Assembly (NCBI GenBank): GCA_965220935.1
Contig: OZ244857.1
Coordinates: 1,612,001-1,676,000 of the forward strand
Source: Bin80 sp965220935
Lineage (GTDB): Bacteria > Bacteroidota > Rhodothermia > Rhodothermales > Bin80
Direction: 5' to 3'
Length of the DNA stretch: 64,000 bases
Shown: positions 55,801-64,000 of the stretch, piece after piece
Numbering within the stretch: the first letter of the stretch is position 1
How the letters are laid out: each line of letters opens with the position of its first letter
The notes under the pieces: model-generated
Told to the model about the DNA's origin: nothing
The model's database searches: none
What the model saw: the letters and a program-made list of their open reading frames with translations, nothing else
Made by a program: the position numbers and the translations under genes

Positions 55801-57311
55801 TAGTCGTAAAGTAATCGGGGCTTATCCGAAAGGACAGCGAGAGGTGTGTCGTTCCCCATCGCTCCAAGCGGCTCTTTAGCGTTTTGTCCCATAGGCGCCA
55901 TGAGAAGTCGCAGATCTTCAAGCGTGTAACCAAACATCTGCTGAAGTTGTACGAGGGGATACTCAATACCTGTTGGCTCTACAGGTGGAAGTGTATCTAT
56001 AGTGGTCTGATGTTCGTTCAGCCAGACACGATATGGGGCACGCGAAGAGATTTGCTCCTTGATTTCTTCATCGTTAATAATGCGCCTTTCATCAAGGTTA
56101 ATCAAAAACATCCTACCTGGCTTAAGACGACCTTTGTGAAGAACATTTGATTCGGGAATTTCTCCAACCCCTGTCTCAGATGCAAGGATGACATGGCCAT
56201 CTTTAGTAATTGTATATCGCGATGGGCGTAGACCATTACGATCAAGAAGTGCGCCAGCGTATTGCCCATCAGAAAAAAGAACATCAGCAGGACCATCCCA
56301 TGGATCCATCAGATTACTATGATACTGATAAAAGGCACGTTTCTCATCAGCCATATCTTCCGCTCGTTCCCACGCTTCTGGAACGAGCATCATCATGGCA
56401 TGTGGCAAAGAGCGTCCAGTATGATGGAGTAATTCCAGTGCATTGTCTAATGCCATAGAATCACTACCTCCCTCACGAATGACGGGAACTAAATGGCGGG
56501 TGTCATCGCCAAAAAGATCACTCCGAAACATGGCTTCCGCAGCGTGCATCTGATTGATGTTACCCCGAAGTGTATTGATCTCTCCATTGTGACAGAGATA
56601 GCGAAACGGCTGCGCCAAGGACCATTCTGGAAATGTATTGGTGCTAAATCTTGAATGAACCATCGCAAGTGCGCTTTTTAACCTAGTTGATCTCAAATCA
56701 GGAAAATAAGAAACCAATTGTGTCGGCATTAACATTCCCTTGTAAACGATAGTTTTAGCCGAGAGGCTAGCGACATAAGCACCCGTGAGCCGATGCTCAA
56801 TCACGCTATTTTGAAAAATTTTTCGAATCACATAAAGCTTCCTCTCAAAAGCATCTAGGTCCAAATCACTGTTTCGCTGAATAAAACATTGCCAGATCAT
56901 TGGCTCGGTCATTTTTGCACTGAGTCCAAGCACGTCAGATTCCACTGGAACTTGGCGCCAGCCTAAACACTGAAATCCTTCAGACTCAATGATGTCTTCC
57001 ATAAGTGATTTGCACTGAGATTGGTGCCTTGGAGGAATAAAAACGACACCTACTCCATAATCACCCAATTCTGGTAAAGCCATAAACTCTTTCTCAAGAA
57101 ACTCGTGTGGCAGCTGTAATAGAATGCCAGCACCATCCCCAGTGGTTTCGTCGCAACTACATGCTCCACGATGGCTGAGTTCTTCCAGTATCTGAATTCC
57201 CTTACTCACGACCTTATGGGAGGGGCTTCCATCAATACGGCAATAGAGTCCAACCCCACAGGCATCATGTTCAAATGTAGGGTCATATAATCCGCATGGT
57301 TCTGTCATCAT
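52851..57311 (-). CDS. gltB: Glutamate synthase large subunit
   Basis: About 1486 residues. After a short propeptide the class II amidotransferase cysteine is in HDACGVGLYC. The amidotransferase domain (RFSTNTFPEW, CHNGEINTLRGN) is followed by the central domain and the FMN synthase domain (ISGTDGGTGASPKTS). The 3Fe-4S cysteine cluster is in MRKCHLNTCPVGIATQ. The C-terminal glycine-rich helix domain has GGRVVVLGETGRNFAAGMSGG. Start chosen at ATG 57311 rather than the upstream TTG at 57335. Operon gltB-gltD. Confidence 0.95.
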   Translation of the reverse strand: MMTEPCGLYDPTFEHDACGVGLYCRIDGSPSHKVVSKGIQILEELSHRGACSCDETTGDGAGILLQLPHEFLEKEFMALPELGDYGVGVVFIPPRHQSQCKSLMEDIIESEGFQCLGWRQVPVESDVLGLSAKMTEPMIWQCFIQRNSDLDLDAFERKLYVIRKIFQNSVIEHRLTGAYVASLSAKTIVYKGMLMPTQLVSYFPDLRSTRLKSALAMVHSRFSTNTFPEWSLAQPFRYLCHNGEINTLRGNINQMHAAEAMFRSDLFGDDTRHLVPVIREGGSDSMALDNALELLHHTGRSLPHAMMMLVPEAWERAEDMADEKRAFYQYHSNLMDPWDGPADVLFSDGQYAGALLDRNGLRPSRYTITKDGHVILASETGVGEIPESNVLHKGRLKPGRMFLINLDERRIINDEEIKEQISSRAPYRVWLNEHQTTIDTLPPVEPTGIEYPLVQLQQMFGYTLEDLRLLMAPMGQNAKEPLGAMGNDTPLAVLSDKPRLLYDYFKQLFAQVTNPPLDAIREFMVTSLAMNLGSSGNLFRETAHHCEKLRLEQPILTQSELASICGGISGVTTLNMCFQPEQLSMALERLQEEAAQAIGRGSSLIVLSDRQAGEDELPVPALLATGAVHHYLINKGLRLRCGLIVDSGEPREVHHFAMLIGFGAEAICPYVALSSVRKMVRNQVITNLSESEAVDKYIKSIGYGLLKVMSKMGISTLQSYRGAQIFEALGIGLHVVNEYFSGTSSRIDGIGLDVIGQEVKMRHDRAFPQKQISGTYPLDAGGYYQWRRGGERHAFSPSAIANMQEAARAKSYESYQAFSDEINQGAANTLRGLLTFDYNKSTSVDIDEVMPWTEIVTHFKTGAMSNGSISGETHEALAMAMNLIGGKSNTGEGGEGPERYGRDNPRRSRIKQVASGRFGVTIDYLESADEIQIKIAQGAKPGEGGQLPGTKVYPWIAKLRHSTPYVGLISPPPHHDIYSIEDLAQLIHDLKNANSNARISVKLVSEVGVGTVAAGVAKGKADVVLISGTDGGTGASPKTSIMHAGLPWELGLSETHQTLVHHGLRSRIIVECDGQMKTGRDVAIAALLGADEFGFATAPLVALGCIMMRKCHLNTCPVGIATQDPELRKKFAGQPEHVVNYLQFVAEELREIMAKLGFRTLKEMCGRVDRLKPKRNITHWKARHLDLSQILVQPEVPDMLTKYSVSEQDHGLDGALDHTLIQLAQPALNSRKKVVADIEIRNTNRTVGTMLSHAISQRYQNNPLKDDTIIFNCTGSAGQSFAAFASKGITFNILGDANDYFGKGLSGGKLIISPPPEATYIPHENITVGNVAFYGATSGEAFIHGGAGERFCVRNSGVLAVVEAVGDHGCEYMTGGRVVVLGETGRNFAAGMSGGIAYVVDGTKEFRNGRCNMESVELLPVEHVENIFELHDLIEKHLQLTGSHAAQWTLDNWEIALDDFVMVMPIEYRKALARLAKESGSIAIAA

Positions 57312-57335
57312 AGTTACCCGTCCATTATTGGCCAA

Positions 57336-57688
57336 TAATAATCGCTCATTTGATTACTCATACCATATAATAAACGCATTTTACTACACTTATGCAAGAT
57401 TTGTTGAATGCACACAAACGTACATTTCGGAAAAAAGGTAGAACTGACTAAATATCTCATGCAAAAGTATATTTAATCCTTATTTTTTAAGGAATTTACG
57501 ATATAATTCTGCAATAAATAATTTCGAATAATTTTATTTTTGTTATTATTTAGGTATTCTTCCGTATATTTGCTATACTGAGACGGATCAAGTCTGATGT
57601 CTTAACCCCATTTTCGAACTGTCATCTTAGATTTTGTCATATTGTTTAATTATTCTTAATACTCATTTTTTCTCTTAAATCATACTAA
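57336..57688. other. Divergent intergenic region with a putative porin promoter
   Basis: 353 very AT-rich bases between divergent gltB and the porin gene. On the plus strand TATATTTG at 57565-57572 matches the TAnnTTTG -7 consensus, with TTTTTG about 22 bp upstream (57537-57542), giving a 100-nt leader for the porin. No gene recognised. Confidence 0.45.
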
Positions 57689-58417
57689 ATGAACATGATT
57701 AATCGCTTCAATTTTTTTCGTATTGCTTTACTGATACCGATGCTTCTAACCCCGTTATTGAGTCATGCCCAATCGGTGAGCCTCGGTGCTGATTTTTACA
57801 ACCGTTATATCTGGCGGGGCTATGATTTTGGAGATTCGTTCAGTATTCAGCCGGACTTTTCACTCAGCGTTGGTAATTTTGCATTTGGAACTTGGGCATC
57901 TTACTCCATCAGCTCTGATGGTGCATCTGCAAATGAACATGATCTATATGCCTCATACAGTATCGGTCTTCCAAACTCTGCGAGTATTGATCTGGCTGTC
58001 ACAGATTATTATTTCCCCAACGCTTCAGGTGAGGGGGGCGATTGGAGTAATTTTGATGGTGATGGTGATGGCGCACATTATATTGAATTGATGGGCTCAG
58101 TCACTTTACCTGAATCGTTCCCATTGACTCTCGCTGCGGCATTCATGGCGCATAATGACCCCGATAACTCTATCTATATAGAGGCCTCAGTTCCTTTTTC
58201 AGTTTCGGGCGTGGATTTAGGCGCTACACTTGGTTTAGTTGGAGGTAAGAGTGGTTTCTATGGAGTAGAGGATGCTGCCGTCGTAAATATCGGTATTTCT
58301 GCTAGCAAAGATCTTCAGATTACAGAATCATTTGCGTTACCACTAAGTGTTGGATATATTCTTAATCCCGAAACCGATAAGTCATATCTTGTTTTCGGTT
58401 TCTCGCTTAGCCCATAA
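57689..58417 (+). CDS. TorF-family putative outer-membrane porin
   Basis: 242 residues with a clear signal peptide (cleavage after SHA, residue ~27). The mature start has the family pattern VSLGADFYNRYIWRGYDFG. Alternating strands (FAFGTWASYSIS, SIDLAVTDYYFP) and a C-terminal YLVFGFSLSP end typical of outer-membrane barrels follow. Substrate unknown. Single-gene unit with its own promoter motif and a strong terminator. Confidence 0.82.
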   Translation: MNMINRFNFFRIALLIPMLLTPLLSHAQSVSLGADFYNRYIWRGYDFGDSFSIQPDFSLSVGNFAFGTWASYSISSDGASANEHDLYASYSIGLPNSASIDLAVTDYYFPNASGEGGDWSNFDGDGDGAHYIELMGSVTLPESFPLTLAAAFMAHNDPDNSIYIEASVPFSVSGVDLGATLGLVGGKSGFYGVEDAAVVNIGISASKDLQITESFALPLSVGYILNPETDKSYLVFGFSLSP

Positions 58418-58446
58418 TTGGATGGTATTTCAGATTTAGCCTGTCT

Positions 58447-58488
58447 AAAGGTACGCGGAATCTTCTCATGTTCGCGTACCTTTTTTTT
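58447..58488 (+). terminator. Rho-independent terminator of the porin gene
   Basis: Perfect 11-bp stem AAAGGTACGCG/CGCGTACCTTT (58447-58457 and 58473-58483) with a 15-nt loop, followed by a T run to 58488. It lies 30 bp after the porin stop. Confidence 0.92.
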
Positions 58489-58782
58489 GAGGATTAATGT
58501 ATCGCAGGGTTTCTCTGCAAAAAAATAATGCCGCTAGTATGCCACAGGGATCATTTTTGCACTCATGCGTCTACGACCTTAACATTTGTTGCAGTAGATT
58601 TCAGCTGATTGTGCTGGCAATTCTTGATACGATCACTTAGAGGATACTGAATAAATTATTAGCGCCGATTCAATCCTTAAAATGATCTAATTAATCAAAT
58701 TAGGGTTTACTAGTTTTAGTATTTTCAGTCGTACATCTCCAATCATTTCTAATTCCATATAAGAGATGAGTATGGTGTATAT

Positions 58783-59871
58783 GTGTCTTGCTTAGACTAT
58801 AAAATGATAGCCCCAATTCATGCCGCAAACCCAGAGGGTCTGATCCCGTTGGCCAATACACTGTCTCGTAACGAAATATTTGATCGTTACCGTCAGACGC
58901 GCGGAGGTGTGGCCCGGACTCATTGGCAGATCATTTACCTGAAAAGTCAGGGAAAGCATGCCGAGGACATTTCTGAGGTCACAGGTTATACGACAAGTCT
59001 GATTCGTCAGATCATTATCCGCTACAATGAGGAAGGACCTGATAATTTTATTGAAGACATTGAACTTCCAGAGCGAAACAATTCGGATTATCTACGAAAA
59101 ACCAATGAACTTGACACAGCGCGTCAAGCTCAGCAGGAAATGCTCGCACCAAAAATTCCCCCACATCCAGAGCTTAAGATTGACGCGTTCCTTAAGACTG
59201 CGACCGAACTCAGTGGAGATTATTATGATTTCTCTCTTTCTGAGGATGGGGTTTTGACTCTTGTTGTAGGTGATGCCACAGGTCATGGAACAACTGCAGG
59301 TATGATGGTTGCTGCCACAAAGGCCTTGTTCCAAGGGTCGGCACATGATTGCGATCTCTTAGGAATTATCCGTGGAATGTCCAAAACGCTCAAATGCGTT
59401 AATCTGCCGAGTACCTTCATGCACATCACACTGGCCCGCTATAGTGATGAAACGCTCAGACTCGTGGGGGCTGGGATGCCGCCACTTATCATGTATCGGG
59501 CCGCTAGTCAGACGGTTGAAAACATCATTCTCAAAGGGATGCCCTTAGGTAGTTATACTGATTTCCCCTATGAAAAATTTGAGATTCCCTTCGCTCTAGG
59601 AGATACTGTTTTATTTATGAGTGATGGACTTCTTGACCTGTTAAGTCCATCGGGTGAAATGTTTGAACTTCGACGGGTAAGGCGCATCTTCAAAGAAGCT
59701 GCCCACCGCTCTCCAAGTGAAATCATTGCTCATATCCGAAAGGCTGGTATCGCTTGGCGCGCTGGAAGGCCATTGAAAGATGATGTGACTCTTTTGGTTG
59801 TTCAGCGCAGCGACGAACCTGCCGTTCCAGAATCATCAATTGATGAACTTGAATCTTTCAATCAGCCATAA
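58783..59871 (+). CDS. Helix-turn-helix domain fused to a SpoIIE-type PP2C phosphatase
   Basis: 362 residues from GTG 58783, or 355 from ATG 58804. Residues ~28-95 look like a transposase-type winged helix-turn-helix (THWQIIYLKSQGKHAEDISEVTGY, SLIRQIIIRYNEEGP). After a short helix, residues ~130-345 form a SpoIIE phosphatase domain with ELSGDYYDF, VVGDATGHG, FMSDGLLDL and LKDDVTLLVV, which keep the metal-binding aspartates. By family such phosphatases act on anti-sigma antagonist proteins or similar partners; the HTH may target it to DNA. No kinase or anti-sigma gene is adjacent. Confidence 0.8.
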   Translation: MSCLDYKMIAPIHAANPEGLIPLANTLSRNEIFDRYRQTRGGVARTHWQIIYLKSQGKHAEDISEVTGYTTSLIRQIIIRYNEEGPDNFIEDIELPERNNSDYLRKTNELDTARQAQQEMLAPKIPPHPELKIDAFLKTATELSGDYYDFSLSEDGVLTLVVGDATGHGTTAGMMVAATKALFQGSAHDCDLLGIIRGMSKTLKCVNLPSTFMHITLARYSDETLRLVGAGMPPLIMYRAASQTVENIILKGMPLGSYTDFPYEKFEIPFALGDTVLFMSDGLLDLLSPSGEMFELRRVRRIFKEAAHRSPSEIIAHIRKAGIAWRAGRPLKDDVTLLVVQRSDEPAVPESSIDELESFNQP

Positions 59872-60012
59872 CGGATATTTGAGTTCAGGTGAGACACCTG
59901 AAGATCATACTTTAAATGGGAAGAAGTATGGTCAGATCTGAACTTATGCATTAATTGTATCTAATTGAATCATTGTGCGTTAAATGCCTTCAATCAAACG
60001 GTGTTATTTGAC

Positions 60013-60885
60013 GTGGCTATACTGATTGATGGCAAAGCGATTGCCTCCGAAGTACGTAATGATGTGCGCATTGGCGTTGAAAAGTGGACGTCACAAGGAC
60101 ATGCTCCCCCCTTCCTTGCAGTAGTCTTAGTTGGAAATAATCCAGCCTCAGCCGCCTATGTTCGTGGAAAAATTAAAGCTAGTCACGAGGTAGGGATTGA
60201 AGGAAAAACCTATTGCTTTGATGAGACAATCTCCGAGCAAGAGCTCATTGATTTCATTGATGACTTAAATGTCCGTCCTAATGTAAGCGGCATTTTAGTC
60301 CAACTACCTCTACCCAATCATATTAATTCAGATAGTGTGATTGCAGCGTTGGATCCAAACAAAGATGTAGATGGATTGCACACTGTCAATGCAGGTCAAT
60401 TAGCCACGGGTTTGTCTGGATTTATACCCTGTACGCCTGCGGGAATTGTAGAACTTCTCAAGCGATCGTCCATACCTACACAAGGGAGACACGCTGTCAT
60501 CATTGGGAGATCTAATCTTGTTGGACGGCCTCTTGCTAGCCTACTGCTTAGAAAAGATAATAATGCTACGGTCACAATTTGTCATAGCCGTACACTAAAT
60601 CTTGTCGAAATCTGTCAACAAGCTGATATCCTTGTCGCTGCCATTGGACGACCTCATTTTGTGACTTCGAATATGATCAAACGCGGTGCCACAGTGATTG
60701 ATGTGGGAATTAATCGAATTGATGATTCATCTTCGAAGCGTGGCTACCGCCTTACTGGTGATGTAGATTATGAGGCAGTATCTGAATTTGCGGGTTACAT
60801 CACACCAGTACCTGGCGGTGTTGGCCCTATGACGATTGCCATGCTCTTAAACAACACACTAATTGCTGTCAAAAATAATCATTAA
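60013..60885 (+). CDS. folD: Bifunctional methylenetetrahydrofolate dehydrogenase/cyclohydrolase
   Basis: About 290 residues from GTG 60013 (read as MAILIDGKAIA); longer starts at 59965 (TTG) or 60001 (GTG) would add residues not typical of the family. Motifs: SAAYVRGKIKASHEVG with the catalytic lysine, GILVQLPLP, DVDGLH, PCTPAGIVELL and IIGRSNLVGRPLA, then PVPGGVGPMTIAML. It interconverts methylene-, methenyl- and formyl-tetrahydrofolate. Overlaps the next gene by 1 bp (TAATG). Confidence 0.93.
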   Translation: MAILIDGKAIASEVRNDVRIGVEKWTSQGHAPPFLAVVLVGNNPASAAYVRGKIKASHEVGIEGKTYCFDETISEQELIDFIDDLNVRPNVSGILVQLPLPNHINSDSVIAALDPNKDVDGLHTVNAGQLATGLSGFIPCTPAGIVELLKRSSIPTQGRHAVIIGRSNLVGRPLASLLLRKDNNATVTICHSRTLNLVEICQQADILVAAIGRPHFVTSNMIKRGATVIDVGINRIDDSSSKRGYRLTGDVDYEAVSEFAGYITPVPGGVGPMTIAMLLNNTLIAVKNNH

Positions 60886-61877
60886 TGAAAGCTACCGCTC
60901 AAGAAGCGCAATCAATAGATACCACCCAAGTTGTAGACACGACATCAGCTGTCAGTGACTCATTGACAATGCATAGTCCAGTTGACACCTCAGCTGCAAG
61001 CACCTCTACAATTCCACAGGCCTTTATGGATGCAGGCACTTTGGTATATGAGGGACGGTTCTCGGAAGCTTGGAGCGCTGTATCAATAGATATCGCTTCT
61101 GGCATTGCAGGTATGGCTCCAAAACTTGTTGGAGCCATTGCAGTGTTGATCATTTTTTATTCAGCCTACCGAATTCTATACAATCTACTTCGACGGATTC
61201 TCAAACGAAGTAATGCAGTTCAAATTGGGCTGCAGACTTTGGCCATGCAGTCATTCAGACTTCTCTCGTTCATCCTTATTGGAATCACTATTTTACAAAC
61301 GCTCGGTGTTGATCTCGCCGCCCTCATAGCTGGTATAGGAGTTGCTGGCATTGCTTTTGGCTTTGCCGCCCGCGATACTGTTGAAAACATCTTATCTGGC
61401 GTCAATATTCTGACTGATAAGGCGTTCCGTATTGGTGATACCCTAATTGTATCTGATACCTATTGTGTGGTTGAAAATATTACACTGCGCACCACGCGAC
61501 TGCGCACACCGAAGAATGAAGTTCTAATCATTCCTAACCAGCAAATGGCAAACGAACGAATTCTAAATCATACCATTGGTGGGCAGCTTAGAATTGAGAT
61601 CCCTTTCTCCATAGCTTATAAAGAACACCCTGCCGAAGCACGAAAGGTTGTTTTAGATTTGACAAAAGATGATCCACGCCTCCTCACAGACCCTACTCCT
61701 AAGGTGATTGTCGTCGCCTTAAATGACAGCAGTGTTGATATGAGTCTCTGGGTCTATGTGTCTAATCCTAGTGCTGAGCGCCAAATCATTTACTATTATA
61801 CCGAGGCAATCAAAGAAGGACTAAATCAAGCTGGCATTGAAATTCCGTTCCCTCACATTCAAGTCATTCAAGAATAA
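60885..61877 (+). CDS. MscS-family mechanosensitive ion channel
   Basis: 330 residues. A polar threonine/serine-rich N-terminus (about 1-80) precedes three membrane segments (VGAIAVLIIFYSAYRIL; LLSFILIGITILQTLG; the pore helix). The pore-lining motif IAGIGVAGIAFGFAARDTVE and SGVNILTDKAFRIGD are typical of MscS. The C-terminal cytoplasmic domain ends in IEIPFPHIQVIQE. It opens under membrane tension to release solutes. Translationally coupled to folD. Confidence 0.88.
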   Translation: MKATAQEAQSIDTTQVVDTTSAVSDSLTMHSPVDTSAASTSTIPQAFMDAGTLVYEGRFSEAWSAVSIDIASGIAGMAPKLVGAIAVLIIFYSAYRILYNLLRRILKRSNAVQIGLQTLAMQSFRLLSFILIGITILQTLGVDLAALIAGIGVAGIAFGFAARDTVENILSGVNILTDKAFRIGDTLIVSDTYCVVENITLRTTRLRTPKNEVLIIPNQQMANERILNHTIGGQLRIEIPFSIAYKEHPAEARKVVLDLTKDDPRLLTDPTPKVIVVALNDSSVDMSLWVYVSNPSAERQIIYYYTEAIKEGLNQAGIEIPFPHIQVIQE

Positions 61878-62097
61878 GGTTTCTGATAAGATTTTCTCAT
61901 TTGATTGTCAATTCAGGAAAAACCGTGTGTCTATATTATATATTCCGTCATATTTGAGGTATCCCTAATTAGATGACTTTTTGCAATATCGAAAAATTAT
62001 TCTCGTCTAAGTTACACCTTTAACTCCATATCACGCTCATCAAAATCTTTTATGCGTTTCAACTTTCTATGGATATCCATGCTATGCATCTATTACA

Positions 62098-64000
62098 TCA
62101 CTGCACCCGCATCAAGTGCCCGACCTGCACCGCTGATGTGCTACTTTCCAGCGAGCTGGCCATGACCCGATAGAGATAGGCCCCCGCAGGCAGGCTAACT
62201 GATCCAGCGTGAGTTCATGCTCCCACCCCGCGGTCAGGCTCACCAGAGGATGGGCATAAACGCGCCGACCCGTAACATCCAGCACATCTATCTCAACTTG
62301 GGCCGGCCACGGCAGATCAAACACAATGCGTGTGGAACGGGTAAACGGATTCGGATAATTGGCATGCACGGTCAACGTCTGCGGAAGCGCGGTCTGCGCT
62401 TCTGCATGGACAGTAGACACCACCTCAATGCTAAAGTTCAGACTATCTTCCGCGCCATGCACATCCACGGCTTTAAACGTCATCGGCGTTGGTGGGGTGA
62501 CGGCTAGTGGCGTTCCACTGACGGTTCGGGTGGGGAGGTCAAACAAAAGCCCACTCGGCAGGGACAACACCGTGAATGAATAGGTGACCGGGTCTTTTCC
62601 ACCGCTCACCTCTGGCAGGACGAGCATTCCAATGGGTTGCCCCCTTGGAACCACCTGATCGTCCACACGCGTTGTAAAGGACATGCGATAGACCTCAAGG
62701 CCGAAGTCTTGACGGGCCACGCTCCCAGTTGCGTCCTGCACGGCCCAAGTAAATGATGTCATCGCCGTGAGTTCTGAAGGGGTGCCACGGAGTGTGCGCT
62801 CCGAGCGCGTCAGCCCCGCGGGTAAGTCGGGTGTCAAGGTGTAGGTATAGGGCATGGTGCCATCGGTCGCCTCTGGAAGCATCACCTGAGCGATGGGCTG
62901 CCCAATCGGATAGATTTGATCGCTGATCGTGCTGCTTAGCGATAAGGCCTTGGGCGTGACATTGACCACCTCTGATGGTGTGCCCTGACCAATGGCATTA
63001 AGCGCAATCACCCGAAAATAGACAGGAGGGGGCAGATTGGTGACGGTATACGTGGTCGACGGTGTACTGGCCACCAAGACCGTCCAATCCGATTGTCCAT
63101 CAGACGATGTGTCAATGCGGTAGCCCGTGATCGCAGATCCTCCGTCATCTAAGGGCGCGGTCCACGAGAGAACCAGGGTCGATGGCCCCGACGCTGTGAT
63201 CGTTAACTCTGTGGGCGCATCGGGCGTTGCCAGGGCATCGGTGGTGGCACTGACGGTATTGGATGCATCGCTATTGCCAACGCTATTGATCGCACGGACT
63301 CGATAAACCTGCGTCGTACCCGCAGCGAGATTGGTGTGCGTATAGGTGGTTGCCCTGGTCGTCGCCAGCTCCGACCAAGCCCCCGCATTAGAGACTTCAA
63401 TCTGATAGCCGGTGATCGTCGCACCCCCATTATCAGAGGGGGCAGTCCACGACAGGTTGATGCTGGTTCGCCCTGCAGCTGTCGCGGTGAGCTGCGAGGG
63501 AGCATCGGGCACTGTGGCATTGGGCGTGTCGGTAGTGGCGCTACTTGTCGACGATACAGCCCCCGGTCCAACCGAATTGATCGCACGCACCCGATAGTGA
63601 CGCGTCACGCCTGCCGAAAGCCCTGTGTGCGCATAGGTGGTCGTGGTGGACTGGGTATTGGCCACCAAATTGGTCCATGTGTTCGCTGTTCCCGTATTAG
63701 ACACTTCAATCTGGTAGCCCGTAATCGCCGCGCCGCCGGTATTGGTAGGTGCGGTCCACGACAGGTTGATGCTGGTTCGCCCTGTAGCTGTCGCGGTGAG
63801 CTGCGTGGGCGCAGCGGGCACGGTGGCATTGGGCGTGTCGGTGGTGGCGCTCCTTGTCGCCGATACAGCCCCCGGTCCAACCGAATTGATCGCACGCACC
63901 CGATAGTGACGCGTCACGCCTGCCGAAAGCCCTGTGTGCGCATATGTGGTCGCAGTCGTATTCGCCACCAAGTCCGACCAGTTACTGGTGCCACTGGGCG
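62098..64000 (-). CDS. Fibronectin type III repeat surface protein with T9SS-like C-terminal domain (partial, C-terminal frameshift)
   Basis: Open from the right window edge. At least three FN3 domains (about 103 residues each, motifs SINLSWTAPTNTGGAAITGY and HYRVRAINSVG) are followed by a fourth and then two He_PIG/cadherin-like domains (LPAGLTRSERTLRGTPSEL, LPSGLLFDLPTRTVSGTP). The C-terminal domain VHANYPNPFTRSTRIVFDL resembles type IX secretion sorting domains. Near 62190 one base is missing: in the current frame the protein ends at 62112, whereas the shifted frame gives LPAGAYLYRVMASSLESS and stops at 62098, which is the family-like ending. The region is visibly more GC-rich than the rest of the window. 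Secreted and probably cell-surface bound; function unknown. Confidence 0.75.
63270..64000 (-). repeat. Near-identical 309-bp FN3 coding repeats
   Basis: The sequence cgcacgcacccgatagtgac starts at 63582 and again at 63891, a 309-bp (103-codon) period. Identity between the units is very high at DNA level. A third, more divergent unit lies at about 63200-63500, and another begins at the window edge. Recent recombination or duplication inside the gene is likely. Confidence 0.85.

Overview
The window looks like a chromosomal segment from a moderately AT-rich, Gram-negative member of the Bacteroidota/Rhodothermota lineage. Supporting signs are an LptC-OstA-LptB lipopolysaccharide export block, a TorF-type porin, an HU-like DNA-binding domain joined to a SPOR domain, a fibronectin-repeat protein ending in a type IX secretion (T9SS)-like C-terminal domain, TAnnTTTG-type promoter motifs, and archaeal-type aspartate-semialdehyde dehydrogenase next to MetX/MetY. 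The taxonomic call is inference from gene content; no rRNA lies in the window.

Layout. 0-3.7 kb: a BamB-like lipoprotein (cut by the window edge) and a large protein joining a zinc peptidase-like domain, a TolB-like propeller and an outer-membrane barrel. 3.7-9.3 kb: a decayed, amplified restriction-modification locus with three intact EcoRI-family adenine methyltransferases. Their flanks are nearly identical but an internal module differs, and each is followed by a broken DUF262 (GmrSD-like) nuclease gene. The repeat unit also carries the 3' end of the neighbouring sugar-phosphate isomerase gene. 9.1-23.4 kb: housekeeping genes, including the isomerase, prenyl synthase, adenylate kinase, small envelope proteins, a LuxC/LuxE-type pair, an NSS symporter, a penicillin acylase-family hydrolase, ParA, Maf, FolB, a PfkB kinase and the HU-SPOR protein. 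23.8-26.6 kb: a decayed AlbA_2-type gene split by a 1352-bp element with perfect 23-bp terminal inverted repeats and an 8-bp target duplication. Its only recognisable gene is a decayed tnpB. 27-32.6 kb: sbcB, dsbD, rplI, rpsR, rpsF, prfA.

32.8-41.7 kb is a probable defence island. It holds a decayed GmrSD-like gene and two tandem copies of a two-gene cassette: a NYN/PIN-like nuclease with a four-cysteine insert, followed at once by a NACHT-like STAND NTPase. An ORF-less group II intron with a canonical 34-nt domain V sits between the copies. This cassette is my best candidate for an undescribed system. 41.8-45.6 kb: a DAHP synthase homologue that has lost its metal ligands, then lptB-ostA-lptC.

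45.7-64 kb: small hypothetical genes, tRNA-Gly, and a methionine operon (metY-metX-asd) behind a SAM-I riboswitch, a hairpin over a ribosome-binding site and a 17-codon leader ORF. Then come gltB-gltD, a TorF porin with a clean terminator, an HTH-SpoIIE phosphatase fusion, folD, an MscS channel, and an FN3-repeat surface protein that runs off the right edge.

Most genes lie on the minus strand. Frameshifts cluster in accessory loci (restriction genes, AlbA_2 gene, tnpB) while housekeeping genes are intact. That argues for real decay rather than a general sequencing-error problem, although two isolated single-base frameshifts (about 46,040 and 62,190) need checking.
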